Source: an uncultured Bacilli bacterium (lineage in GTDB: Bacteria; Bacillota_I; Bacilli_A; RF39; UBA660). Taken from it: 15,744 nucleotides of DNA. The DNA is taken from assembly GCA_948874605.1 (NCBI GenBank), contig CAQRXS010000017.1, forward strand, positions 1 through 15,744, written 5' to 3'. Position numbers and translations under genes: made by a program. The notes below the pieces were generated by a model. The model saw nothing but the letters and a program-made list of their open reading frames with translations, was not told the DNA's origin and did no database searches. Positions 6,480 through 14,967 of the stretch are shown one piece after another (position 1 is the first letter of the stretch; each line of letters begins with the position of its first letter).

Positions 6480-8615
6480 CTACTTTCTTTTTACATTTTT
6501 AACAAACTTATATTGATATAAAGCATTTATAAATTGCTCTAAACTTTCTAAAGAATCAATTTTTAAAGATAAATCATACAAAGTCCATTCATGCGTTTCA
6601 CTTGTCTTCACAGACACAACAAAAATATTTTTCCCAGAAGATTTAGCCAAAATGTCTAATAAATAATTTTTATTAGAATCACATGTAACTTCAAGGATAG
6701 TTTCATAGGATTGAGAGGAATTTTCATTCCAAGAAACCGGGATTAATCTTTCACTTTTCATATTTATATTCACACAATTTGCTTTATGTACTGTAACCCC
6801 TTCTCCTTTCGTAACATATCCTACAATTTCATCTCCAATCACAGGATGACAACAACGAGCTAAATTGACTAACATTCCTGATTTGCCATGCACTAAAACA
6901 GAGTCTTTCGTACTTCTAGTTGTATTCATCTTAGGATTAGACAAAATTTTAGCAACAAGTGTATCCTCTTTTTTTTCTTCAGACAGAATTCCTAAAATAT
7001 ACGAAACTGTATAGCGAAGTGTTCCAATCGAAAAATAAATTTCTTCCAAACTATCTATCTTTAATTCTTTACAGATTTTTTGTATATTTTCTTGAGATAA
7101 CACTTCATCAAAAGAAAAATGTTTTTTTCTTAATTCACTTTGTAAAATAGCACGACCTTTTTCTATATACTTATCTTTTTCTTGTTTACTAAAATAAGCC
7201 TTGATTTTATTTTTCGCATGATTTGTTTTTACAAAATTTAACCATTCTTGATTAGGCTTTGCAGTATTACTTGTTTTAATATTTACAATATCATTACTCG
7301 ATAATTTATATGACAACGGCACAATAGAATCATTTACAATCGCGCCAACCATTTTATTACCAACATCACTATGAATGCGATAAGCAAAATCAACAGGAGT
7401 TGAACCTAACGGAAGCTCTAATACATCTCCTTTTGGTGTGTAAACATAAACCGAATCAGTAGCAAATTCTGAGTTAAAACTATTTTGAAACTCAATATCA
7501 CTTAACGATTCCGTCGACTCAATTAAATTACGAAATAATTCTAATCGTTGGTCAATTCTATTTTTGGAATTTGTAATATTTTCTTTATAAGCAAAATGAG
7601 CAGCCATACCCTTTTCAGCATATTCATCCATTTCCTTTGTACGAACTTGAATTTCATACTTACCACCATCACTACCAAAAACGCCAGTATGAAGACTTTG
7701 ATACATATTCTTCTTAGGCATTGCTATATAATCCTTAAATCGTCCAGGGATTGGGCGATATTTTGCATGAATAAGTCCAATAGCCAAATAACATTCTGGT
7801 AATTTATCTACAATAATACGCATCGCTAAAATATCATATAACTGTTCCCATTTTTTTCCATTACTTAATTTATTATAAATACTGTAAACACTCTTTACTC
7901 TACTTTTTATTTTAAAAGATATACTATGACTAATTAACATTTCACTAATAGATTCTTGCATTTCTTGCAAATTAGATTTTAATTCTTCTTCTGTAGCATT
8001 TAATCTTTCTAAAATATCATTATAAACATCGGGTTTTGTATATTTTAAGCAAAGATTTTCTAATTCACCTTTTATTTTATACATACATAAACGATGGGCT
8101 ATAGGAATAAATACCTTTTGTGTTTCTATTATTTTCTTTTTTCTTGCGCTCGGACTAAGTGCATCTGCTGTTCGTAAATTTTGCAAACGATCTGCTAATT
8201 TTATAAACAATACTCGAACATCCTCACTCATTCCTACAACTACTTTTCGAAAATTGTTAGTAGAAGAAACCGAATCGTCATTAAATTCAAGTCGATTTAA
8301 TTTAGATACACTAGAAACTAATGATGCAACTTCACTGCCAAATTTTTCTTCGATTTCATCTTTAGATGCCCCACCGTGATTTATAGTTTCATGAAGAAGT
8401 GCTGCAATAATTGTATTAGTATCAACATTCATATCCAAAAGAATTTCAGCTACTGCTAAAGGATGAGCAATATATTCTTCTTTGTTTAATCTTTTTTTCC
8501 CATGGTGACAGAAAGACGCGAAATGATAAGCCGCCTCAATTTGTTTGATATCATCCCCTGAAAAAAATTCAGAACATTTTTCCAAAAATAAATCATATTC
8601 TTTTTGCATAATCAC
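6480..8615 (-). CDS. relA: Long RelA/SpoT homologue, (p)ppGpp synthetase with a degenerate hydrolase site
   Basis: Stringent-response enzyme of 711 residues, near the usual 730. Order: HD hydrolase domain (about 25-200); synthetase domain (about 235-345) with SRVKSVYSIYNKL, YDILAMRI, PGRFKDYIAMPK, YQSLHT and EIQVRT; TGS (about 385-450); helical region; zinc-finger/RIS part with ARCCHPVIGDEIVGY (586-600) and HKANC; C-terminal ACT (about 638-711). Synthetase residues look intact. In the HD domain H51, H75, D142 and N146 are present, but the usual HDxxED reads HETINH (75-80). D is E76, and the catalytic ED pair is N79-H80. Hydrolysis is therefore probably lost or weak. The start is GTG 8615, with GGGAGGT 4 bases before it; ATG 8609 is possible. 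It lies in an operon between the MBL gene (10-base gap) and dtd. Confidence 0.95.
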   Translation of the reverse strand: MIMQKEYDLFLEKCSEFFSGDDIKQIEAAYHFASFCHHGKKRLNKEEYIAHPLAVAEILLDMNVDTNTIIAALLHETINHGGASKDEIEEKFGSEVASLVSSVSKLNRLEFNDDSVSSTNNFRKVVVGMSEDVRVLFIKLADRLQNLRTADALSPSARKKKIIETQKVFIPIAHRLCMYKIKGELENLCLKYTKPDVYNDILERLNATEEELKSNLQEMQESISEMLISHSISFKIKSRVKSVYSIYNKLSNGKKWEQLYDILAMRIIVDKLPECYLAIGLIHAKYRPIPGRFKDYIAMPKKNMYQSLHTGVFGSDGGKYEIQVRTKEMDEYAEKGMAAHFAYKENITNSKNRIDQRLELFRNLIESTESLSDIEFQNSFNSEFATDSVYVYTPKGDVLELPLGSTPVDFAYRIHSDVGNKMVGAIVNDSIVPLSYKLSSNDIVNIKTSNTAKPNQEWLNFVKTNHAKNKIKAYFSKQEKDKYIEKGRAILQSELRKKHFSFDEVLSQENIQKICKELKIDSLEEIYFSIGTLRYTVSYILGILSEEKKEDTLVAKILSNPKMNTTRSTKDSVLVHGKSGMLVNLARCCHPVIGDEIVGYVTKGEGVTVHKANCVNINMKSERLIPVSWNENSSQSYETILEVTCDSNKNYLLDILAKSSGKNIFVVSVKTSETHEWTLYDLSLKIDSLESLEQFINALYQYKFVKNVKRK

Positions 8616-8625
8616 AAAGACCTCC

Positions 8626-9252
8626 CTAATCTATCATAATTTTACAAGCAATTTCTTTATGCAATCTTTTCTTAAATACTTCTGCATCCTTTCGACTTCC
8701 CACAACATAACCATAATGAATAGGAATAGCAAGCTTCGGTTTAATAATATTGCAAAGATTCGCAGCCTCAATACAGTCCATAGTATAAGTGCCTCCAACA
8801 GGAATAAACAAAATATCGCAAGACACTTCTTTAGCATGACTTGTTACGTCAGTATCTCCCATAACATAATATATAACATTATCTAAAGTAACAACATAGC
8901 CAACCCAACCATTTTCCTTTGTATGATTTCTTTTATGCAAATTATACGCAGGAATTGTTTGAAATTCTATATTTTTCAAAACATGACGTTCAAACGGTTT
9001 CACAAGCATAATATATTCTTCTTGAAACCCAACAGAAAGAAGTTCTTCCATAATATCTTTTGTTGTAATAATAATAGTTCCCTCTTTTTTAATTTCTAAT
9101 ATAGAAAGCAAAGAAAAATGATCAAAATGTGGATGAGTAATAAATATATAGTCCGCATCATGAAGAGCATCAACTTCTAATGGATCAAAATATAAAATTT
9201 TACTCCCTTCAATTCGAATGCTACTTTGCTTGTTAACGATAATTGGTTCCAT
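8626..9252 (-). CDS. MBL-fold metal-dependent hydrolase (UlaG/UPF0173-like)
   Basis: A 208-residue soluble metallo-beta-lactamase-fold protein. It shows HPHFDH (40-45) as the HxHxDH metal motif, GDTD (132-135), PVGGTYTMDCIEAANLCN (151-168) and the final PIHYG (177-181) with a metal-ligand His. This set is typical of the compact Lactamase_B_2/3 proteins that cleave phosphoester or ester bonds; the substrate cannot be told. The start ATG 9252 has GAGGT 5 bases upstream and lies inside the end of the comN-like gene (20-base overlap). relA follows after 10 bases. In Bacillus subtilis other genes, including secDF and apt, lie between comN and relA, so this gene's placement is a local rearrangement. 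Confidence 0.88.
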   Translation of the reverse strand: MEPIIVNKQSSIRIEGSKILYFDPLEVDALHDADYIFITHPHFDHFSLLSILEIKKEGTIIITTKDIMEELLSVGFQEEYIMLVKPFERHVLKNIEFQTIPAYNLHKRNHTKENGWVGYVVTLDNVIYYVMGDTDVTSHAKEVSCDILFIPVGGTYTMDCIEAANLCNIIKPKLAIPIHYGYVVGSRKDAEVFKKRLHKEIACKIMID

Positions 9253-9490
9253 TTACTACCTCTTTTCTACTTGTATAAATTGTAAAACTATCAGTATTTA
9301 AAATATCATTTACCATTTCTCCTATGGTTAAAGCACTTTTACTAGGCCAAATATTCTTACAAAAATAAAACCAAATTTCTTTTTCAGTGATATACATTTT
9401 TTCTCGTAACATTTCGCTTTTCTTGGTTTTTAAAGCTGGTAAAAGAGTCCTATATAATTCTTCTAAGCTACTATATTTTTCTTCTTTCAT
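9233..9490 (-). CDS. comN: ComN-like post-transcriptional regulator
   Basis: A small 85-residue soluble helical protein, about the size of Bacillus subtilis ComN (YrzD, PF13797). It has the same kind of pattern: an N-terminal helix LEELYRTLLPALKTKKSEM, then a segment with ITEKEIWFYFCKNIWP (34-49) and LTIGEMVNDILN (54-65). The assignment rests partly on context: spoVB is the next gene, as beside comN in Bacillus subtilis, and relA-dtd are close by. ComN there promotes the comE message after transcription initiation, and comEA-comEC are present in this window. Start ATG 9490 has AGGTGG 4 bases upstream. It is the first gene of the operon running to dtd. Without a profile search the family call is probable, not certain. 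Confidence 0.62.
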   Translation of the reverse strand: MKEEKYSSLEELYRTLLPALKTKKSEMLREKMYITEKEIWFYFCKNIWPSKSALTIGEMVNDILNTDSFTIYTSRKEVVNGTNYR

Positions 9491-9567
9491 TCAACCACCT
9501 ATTCTAGATATAATTAAAAAACATAATATTATTATATAACAAACAAAAAGAATAGGAAAGATGCATA
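9491..9567. promoter_or_regulatory. Divergent intergenic region comN/spoVB
   Basis: An AT-rich spacer that must hold both divergent promoters. Good -10 boxes are visible on each strand (TATAAT at 9509-9514 plus; TATAAT at 9536-9531 minus), but no convincing -35 box at the proper distance. The spoVB ribosome binding site AGGAAAG is at 9554-9560. No hairpin or gene is seen. Confidence 0.35.
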
Positions 9568-10884
9568 TTGAAAAAAGATACTTTTAAAATGTCTATTTTT
9601 ATTTTATTATTTGGTGGTTTCATTGTTAAAATACTCGGATTTATTATAAGAATTCTATTTACCAGAATCATTGGAACAGAAGGAATAGAACTTTATACAA
9701 TTGTAATGCCCACGTATTCTCTTTTAGTCACGATTGCAACCCTTTCTCTTCCTATTAGTATTTCCAAATTAGTAAGTGAAGGAAAAGTAAGAAGTAAAAA
9801 AATAGTATTTTCTACCGCTTTTTTCATCCTTTTATTAAATACTATTTTAATAGGTATTACCTTGCTACTAGCACCTTTCATTGCAACACACTTATTAAAA
9901 CAACCTGCAGTTATCCCTATTTTAATTGCCATGGCTGCCACACTTCCTTTTGTAAGTTTATCTTCTATTCTAAAAGGATATTTTCTAGGAAAATTAAAAG
10001 TTCATCCAAACACCATTTCAAATATATTAGAACAAATTGTAAGAATTATTTTCTTGATTTATTTTTTGCCTTCCATTGTACGTATGAACATTTTATGGGG
10101 TGTTATATCTTTCATTTTATTAAATATTGTAAGTGAAACGGTTAGCATTTTTACTTTCTGTGCTTTTTTACCTAAAAATATTTGTATTAAAAAAGAGGAT
10201 ATTAAACCTAATCCTACTTTTATAAAAAGAGTATTAAATATCAGCATTCCTTCTGTTTCAGGAAGATTAGTGGGTAACATAGGCTTTTTTTTAGAACCCA
10301 TCATTTTAACAAATTTACTTCTATTTTCAGGATACTCAAATACTTATATTTTAGAAGAGTATGCTGCTTATAATGCTTACGCAATAGGCTTACTTACGCT
10401 TCCGTCTTTTTTTATCGGAGCTATTTGTCAAATCTTAATTCCAGAAATTAGCAAATATCATGCGAATAAAAATATAGCTATGGTAAAAAGAAGATTAAAA
10501 CAAGCTATTCGTTACTCTTTTCTAATCGGAATTACATGTACATTTTTAATTTTTATCTTTCGAAATCCATTACTTCAAATTCTTTACAAAACCAATAAAG
10601 GAAGCGAATACATCTTTACTTTAGCTCCATTTTTTGTTCTGTTCTATTTAGAAGCCCCTTTATCTAGTGCCTTACAGGCCATGGATGAGGCAGTTCAAAC
10701 TATGAAAATAAGTCTATATGGAATTTTTTTAAAACTTTCTATCATGGCCACTTTATCTTTATGTCACATAGGCATTTATTCTCTTGTTATTAGCGAAATT
10801 TTAAATATCATATTTGTAGTTTATTTTAATTTTAGATGTATTAAAAAAAGTCTAAAAAACGCGCAACTAAATATGAATTCTTAA
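9568..10884 (+). CDS. spoVB: SpoVB-like polysaccharide/lipid flippase (MOP superfamily)
   Basis: A 438-residue polytopic membrane protein with about twelve to fourteen hydrophobic segments. It resembles the SpoVB/MurJ branch of the MOP exporters, which move lipid-linked cell-wall precursors across the membrane. Typical stretches are GGFIVKILGFIIRILFTRIIG near the N-terminus, TLSLPISISKLVSEG (58-72), SSILKGYFLG (about 132-141) and the IPSVSGRLVGNIGFFLEPII segment. Length is below that of SpoVB of Bacillus (about 520). The start is TTG 9568, 7 bases after AGGAAAG; the ATG at 9561 is out of frame and too close to that site. It is divergent from the comN-like gene. Presence does not prove sporulation, since non-sporulating Bacillota keep such flippases. 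Confidence 0.85.
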   Translation: MKKDTFKMSIFILLFGGFIVKILGFIIRILFTRIIGTEGIELYTIVMPTYSLLVTIATLSLPISISKLVSEGKVRSKKIVFSTAFFILLLNTILIGITLLLAPFIATHLLKQPAVIPILIAMAATLPFVSLSSILKGYFLGKLKVHPNTISNILEQIVRIIFLIYFLPSIVRMNILWGVISFILLNIVSETVSIFTFCAFLPKNICIKKEDIKPNPTFIKRVLNISIPSVSGRLVGNIGFFLEPIILTNLLLFSGYSNTYILEEYAAYNAYAIGLLTLPSFFIGAICQILIPEISKYHANKNIAMVKRRLKQAIRYSFLIGITCTFLIFIFRNPLLQILYKTNKGSEYIFTLAPFFVLFYLEAPLSSALQAMDEAVQTMKISLYGIFLKLSIMATLSLCHIGIYSLVISEILNIIFVVYFNFRCIKKSLKNAQLNMNS

Positions 10885-10905
10885 GCAGAAATAGATTCAT
10901 AATAC

Positions 10906-10933
10906 AAAAAACACCATAGCTTTCTACTATGAT
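10906..10933 (-). terminator. Terminator of rnc-smc
   Basis: Minus strand: ATCATAG (10933-10927), loop TAGAAAG and CTATGGT (10919-10913) form a 7-pair stem with one G-T pair, then G and TTTTTT (10911-10906). It lies about 35 bases after the smc stop. Read on the plus strand it lacks a T-run, so no clear terminator is seen for spoVB. Confidence 0.65.
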
Positions 10934-10968
10934 GATTTAACAATTTTTCTCTCTAAAATCACGGAAAA

Positions 10969-13917
10969 TTAGGCCGTCTTTTCTTCTAAAGAAACACTAA
11001 CAATTTTAGATACACCTTGTTCTTGCATTGTAATTCCATAAAGTGTTTTAGCATATTCCATAGTTCTTTTTTTATGTGTAATTAAGATGAATTCACTTTT
11101 TTCTTTTTGCTCTTGAAGATAGGCTCCGAAGGTATCCACGTTTGCTTCATCTAACGCTGCCTCAACTTCATCTAAAATACAAAATGGTACTGGATACACG
11201 TTTAAGATTGCAAATAATAACGATATTGCTGTTAAGGTTTTTTCACCACCAGATAGCAATTGAATATTATTTAACTTTTTACCAGGAGGTTCAGCAATAA
11301 TGTCAATTCCAGTTTCTAAGATGTTATCAGGATCTGTAAGCTTTAACATTCCAACACCACCTTTAAACATTTTCTTAAAAACTGCTGAAAATTCTTTTTC
11401 TATTTTTTCAAATGCACTCTCTAAACGTTCTTGCATTATAACATCCATTTCATCTATAATCTTATACAATTCTTCGCAAGATTTTTCCAAATCCCCTTTT
11501 TGTTCTAACAAAAAGTCGTATCGCTCATGAATACGTTCATACTCACCAATACTGCCAACATTAACCTCGCCTAAAGCTTTAATTTCCTTCTTTAAATTTG
11601 AAACTTTCATGCGAGCTAATTCGCTTTCTAAATCTAATACATAATCGACTTTAGCTTTTTCATAAGTTATATGATAATCTTCGCTTAGAATTCCTAATAA
11701 ATAATCCATTTTAGTATCTATTTTTCCAACTTCAATTTCACACGTTTTAAGTTCAGATTCCACTTTTCTAAATTCACTGTTTTTTTCACGATACTCAGCA
11801 TCCATACTTGCAACTTTTGAAGAAATTTCACTTCTTTTAGAACGCGCTTCCTCTATTTTTTTCTCCAAAAGTTCTTTTTCAACTTCTTTATCTTTTTGTA
11901 AATCCATAATTTTTACTAAAGAGTCTTCAACACTTCCTGATTTCAATGTATGAGCATTCTTTGTCTTTTCTCTATTTTTTTCTAATTTATCCGCAATAAA
12001 TGCTTTCGAATTTAGTTTTTGACTATAAATTTCTTTTTCACTAATTACTCGTTTCTCCAAATCAAAACGAGAATTTTCCAATTGATTTTTTTCCTTTTCC
12101 ATCAAGACTTGCTTTTCTTCTAAAGACTTTAAAGATAATTCATTATTTTCTAATTCTTGTTTCAAACTAAATAATTCTTGACGTTCTCGCAAAGTACTGT
12201 TTTGCCGTTTTAAGAACCCTCCAGTTAAAGAACCACCGGCATGTAAAATCTCCCCATCTAAAGAAACAACACGATATTTATAATTTACCATCCGTCCAAT
12301 CTGCTGCATCGCTTCCATTGTATCAGCAACAATAACTTGTCCTAATTGGTTTTGTATAACATTTTCATATTTTTTTTCATAAGAAATCAAATCACTTGCT
12401 ACTCCAAGATAGCCCTGTGCCATTGAAAAAATCTGTTTATCAATCTCAGGAATGAACCTCGGTTTAATAACATTCAAAGGAAAAAATGTCGCTCGACCTA
12501 ATTTATTTGCTTTTAAATATTCTATTGCCGTTTTCGCGGATAATTCATTATCTGTTACAATAAAATTTGCAGAACTAGAAAGTGCAACATCAATAGCTGT
12601 TGTATAAATATCACCCACAGTAATAAGCTTACCTATTGTTCCTTCAATTCCTTTTAATCTAGGATTATTTATAACATTTTTTACACTTACCGGCAAACTC
12701 ATATCTTGCTCTAAATTTGCTTCTAACAAATTAATCTTATTTTTTAGAATAAAATTATTTCGTGACGTATTATCAAGCTCACTATCTAAATGTTTCTTCT
12801 TAATATGTAATAAACTTAATGATTCTTCTGTATCACTTAAATATTGTTGATCTAGATCAAGGTTTTCTTTTAAAGTTTTTAGTTCTTGCTCTGCAATTTC
12901 TAATTCTTTTTGAAGTGCCATTTCTTCTTCCTTATAAAGAATCAAATTCTCATCAATTTTTTCACTATCTACAACATACTTCTGACGTTCCAAAAGCAAA
13001 GTTCTTTCACTTTCTATCTTAGATAATTCATTATGCAACTGCATTAATCGATTATTATAATTCGTAATATTTTCTTCTAATTTAACTAATTCCAAATGTA
13101 GAGTTTCTACTTCTGCAGTTCCTTTGGTAGAAACAAACTCCAATGATTCTTTTTCACTTTCTAAGGCTTTAATTCGTTGCAATAATGCATTATATTCTTC
13201 ATGAAGTTTCGTAATATCATAAGTAGTCAAAGAAATCTCTAAATCTTCTAATTCTTTTTTAAAAGCCAAATATTTTTTAGCAACTACACTTTGTTCTTTT
13301 AAAGGTTCAACCGTAACAGCAAGTTCATCCGTAACTAGCCTTACCTTTTCTAAATTATCTTTTGTTTTTTCTAATTTTCGAACACTTTCTTGTTTACGAT
13401 TTTTATATTTTAAGACTCCAGCAGCGCCTTCTAATATAACTCGACGTTCCAAAGGCTTCGAATTAACAATAGACTCAATACTTCCTTGACTAATAATATT
13501 AAAGGAGCTATCTCCTATACCACTATCCAAAAAAAGATTTGTAATATCTTTAAGTCTTACTTTTCCATTATTTATAAAATATTCATTTTCTCCCGTATGA
13601 TACAAAATTCTTTTTACTTCTACATCCACTAATTCTGTATTCAAATAATGTTCTGTATTATCAAACGTTAATGCAACCTCAGCACGTTTTAACGGACTTC
13701 GTGTTTCACTTCCAGCAAAAATAACATCATTCATACTAGAAGATCCACGCAAAGATTTTACAGATTGTTCCCCTAAAACCCAACGCACTGCATCAACAAT
13801 ATTACTTTTACCAGATCCATTAGGCCCAACAATGGCTGTTATATTTGATTTTAATTCAATATCTATTTTATCTGCAAAAGATTTAAATCCATACGCTCTA
13901 ATACTTTTTAACTTCAT
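10969..13917 (-). CDS. smc: Chromosome partition protein SMC, short-armed
   Basis: Condensin-type ATPase that extrudes DNA loops and helps separate chromosomes with ScpA/ScpB. It is 982 residues from ATG 13917. The N-terminal head has MKLKSIRAYGFKSFADK and Walker A GPNGSGKS (31-38). Coiled coil 1 spans about 165-412, the hinge about 415-570 (GIEGTIGKLI, GGSLTGG at 561-567), and coiled coil 2 about 575-840. The C-terminal head has LLSGGEK (887-893) and Walker B with FCILDEVEAALDEANV (912-927). Bacillus SMC has about 1186 residues; here each arm is about 100 residues shorter, near the size of mycoplasma P115. An upstream in-frame start (14013) would lie inside rnc and adds non-SMC sequence, so I rejected it. 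The gene starts one base after the rnc stop, with AAAGGG upstream. Confidence 0.97.
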   Translation of the reverse strand: MKLKSIRAYGFKSFADKIDIELKSNITAIVGPNGSGKSNIVDAVRWVLGEQSVKSLRGSSSMNDVIFAGSETRSPLKRAEVALTFDNTEHYLNTELVDVEVKRILYHTGENEYFINNGKVRLKDITNLFLDSGIGDSSFNIISQGSIESIVNSKPLERRVILEGAAGVLKYKNRKQESVRKLEKTKDNLEKVRLVTDELAVTVEPLKEQSVVAKKYLAFKKELEDLEISLTTYDITKLHEEYNALLQRIKALESEKESLEFVSTKGTAEVETLHLELVKLEENITNYNNRLMQLHNELSKIESERTLLLERQKYVVDSEKIDENLILYKEEEMALQKELEIAEQELKTLKENLDLDQQYLSDTEESLSLLHIKKKHLDSELDNTSRNNFILKNKINLLEANLEQDMSLPVSVKNVINNPRLKGIEGTIGKLITVGDIYTTAIDVALSSSANFIVTDNELSAKTAIEYLKANKLGRATFFPLNVIKPRFIPEIDKQIFSMAQGYLGVASDLISYEKKYENVIQNQLGQVIVADTMEAMQQIGRMVNYKYRVVSLDGEILHAGGSLTGGFLKRQNSTLRERQELFSLKQELENNELSLKSLEEKQVLMEKEKNQLENSRFDLEKRVISEKEIYSQKLNSKAFIADKLEKNREKTKNAHTLKSGSVEDSLVKIMDLQKDKEVEKELLEKKIEEARSKRSEISSKVASMDAEYREKNSEFRKVESELKTCEIEVGKIDTKMDYLLGILSEDYHITYEKAKVDYVLDLESELARMKVSNLKKEIKALGEVNVGSIGEYERIHERYDFLLEQKGDLEKSCEELYKIIDEMDVIMQERLESAFEKIEKEFSAVFKKMFKGGVGMLKLTDPDNILETGIDIIAEPPGKKLNNIQLLSGGEKTLTAISLLFAILNVYPVPFCILDEVEAALDEANVDTFGAYLQEQKEKSEFILITHKKRTMEYAKTLYGITMQEQGVSKIVSVSLEEKTA

Positions 13918-13918
13918 A

Positions 13919-14575
13919 CTATCTCGCCCTTTTGTTATATGCATCTCTTGCTGCATACTGTTCTGCCTCTTTTTTTGACTTCCCAACGCCTGTTCCATAT
14001 ATAATACCATCAATCATAACATTCACTGTAAACGTTCTATCATGGGCTGGTCCTTCTTCTGATACTAAAGTATAAGAAACACTTTCTTTATCCGTCTGAA
14101 CCATTTCTTGCAAAGCAGACTTATAATCACTTAAGAAATGGCATCCCTTTTCAATATAAGGTAATATTATAGCATTACAATAATTTCGAGCAATTTCAAA
14201 GCCAAACTCTAAATAAATCGCCCCCAATACACTTTCAAAAACATCTGCAATAATAGTTTCATTTACATTATCTACTTGACCATGTCCTACTAAAATATAC
14301 TTATTTAAACCTATTTCTTTCGCATAAGTAGCAAGTGCATGTTCACAAACAAAACTAGCTCTCTTTTTTGTCATATCCCCTTCTTTTAAATCAGTGTTTA
14401 AATAAAAATATTCACTTATTATTGCCTCTAAAATTGCATCTCCCAAAAATTCTAGTCTCTCATAAGATTCCACATGATGTTCATTAGCATAAGAAGTGTG
14501 CGTAAAAGCAGTTGTCATTCTTTTCTTATCTTTTATAGAAATTCCATATGTTTCAAAAAATTCATTAAAGTTCAT
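13919..14575 (-). CDS. rnc: Ribonuclease III
   Basis: Double-strand-specific endoribonuclease that processes rRNA precursors and structured mRNAs. The 218 residues contain the RNase III domain with signature ERLEFLGDAIL (39-49; E42 and D46 are the expected active-site acids), and ADVFESVLGAIY (110-121; D111, E114). A C-terminal double-stranded RNA-binding domain (about 146-218) ends with GKSKKEAEQYAARDAY. ATG 14575 follows AGGAGG (14589-14584) by 8 bases. It is followed immediately by smc, as in many Bacillota; the acpP gene often found upstream is absent here. Confidence 0.97.
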   Translation of the reverse strand: MNFNEFFETYGISIKDKKRMTTAFTHTSYANEHHVESYERLEFLGDAILEAIISEYFYLNTDLKEGDMTKKRASFVCEHALATYAKEIGLNKYILVGHGQVDNVNETIIADVFESVLGAIYLEFGFEIARNYCNAIILPYIEKGCHFLSDYKSALQEMVQTDKESVSYTLVSEEGPAHDRTFTVNVMIDGIIYGTGVGKSKKEAEQYAARDAYNKRAR

Positions 14576-14595
14576 TTATTTAGCCTCCTTTTAAT

Positions 14596-14601
14596 ATTAT
14601 A
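14596..14601 (-). promoter_or_regulatory. -10 box upstream of rnc
   Basis: TATAAT on the minus strand is a perfect -10 hexamer. No good -35 box is visible 16-18 bases upstream, and transcription would begin at the edge of the ribosome binding site, leaving almost no leader. It is a candidate only. Confidence 0.35.
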
Positions 14602-14683
14602 CTACATTATTTTTTAGAACAAAAGAAAAACCGTGATTCAAATATTTGTCCTCCTTTTCTATATAAAACCTATCCAGAAAAAA

Positions 14684-14712
14684 TTTACATCCAATGCATT
14701 TTGTAGTAAACT
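14684..14712 (+). promoter_or_regulatory. Candidate promoter of yidD and the lipoprotein gene
   Basis: TTTACA (14684-14689), a 17-base spacer and TAAACT (14707-14712) match sigma-A boxes at 5/6 and 4/6. The ribosome binding site AGGTGAT follows at 14720-14726, so the leader would be very short. Confidence 0.5.
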
Positions 14713-14730
14713 TATCTTTAGGTGATAGCT

Positions 14731-14967
14731 TTGAAAAAAATAGTCTTATGGATTATTCGCCTATATCAAAATATGCCATTATCTTCACATCTTTTTTGTA
14801 GATGCACACCTACTTGTAGTGAATATACTTATGAAGCAATTGAATATTATGGATTAGGAAAAGGAATAATTCTTGGAATAAAAAGGATTCTAAAATGTCG
14901 GCCTGGGGGGATATATGGCTATCAACCACTAAAAAAAGGAGGTGGAGAGGATGAAAAAAATTCTTAG
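14731..14967 (+). CDS. yidD: YidD, membrane protein insertion efficiency factor
   Basis: A small amphipathic inner-membrane-associated protein thought to help YidC-dependent insertion. The 78 residues show the family pattern: N-terminal hydrophobic helix KKIVLWIIRLYQ, then CRCTPTCSEYTYEAIEYYG (23-41), KRILKCRPGG (51-60) and YGYQPL. The start is taken as TTG 14731 because AGGTGAT (14720-14726) ends 4 bases before it; the in-frame GTG at 14722 lies inside that site. The usual companions rpmH, rnpA and yidC are absent from this window. Its end overlaps the following lipoprotein gene by 17 bases, so the two are probably co-translated. Confidence 0.93.
   Translation: MKKIVLWIIRLYQNMPLSSHLFCRCTPTCSEYTYEAIEYYGLGKGIILGIKRILKCRPGGIYGYQPLKKGGGEDEKNS

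Noticed and set aside
9561..9587. Short reading from ATG 9561 before spoVB
   Set aside because: Its ATG touches the ribosome site (no spacing) and the frame ends after eight codons; the TTG at 9568 has the proper distance and the conserved product.
9693..10304. Minus-strand readings opposite spoVB
   Set aside because: They mirror the membrane-protein coding sequence and have no ribosome sites or recognisable domains.
13918..14013. Upstream in-frame extension of smc by 32 codons
   Set aside because: The added residues lie in the rnc coding region in another frame and do not resemble SMC. The family N-terminus MKLKSIRAYGFKSF begins at 13917, with a ribosome site upstream.
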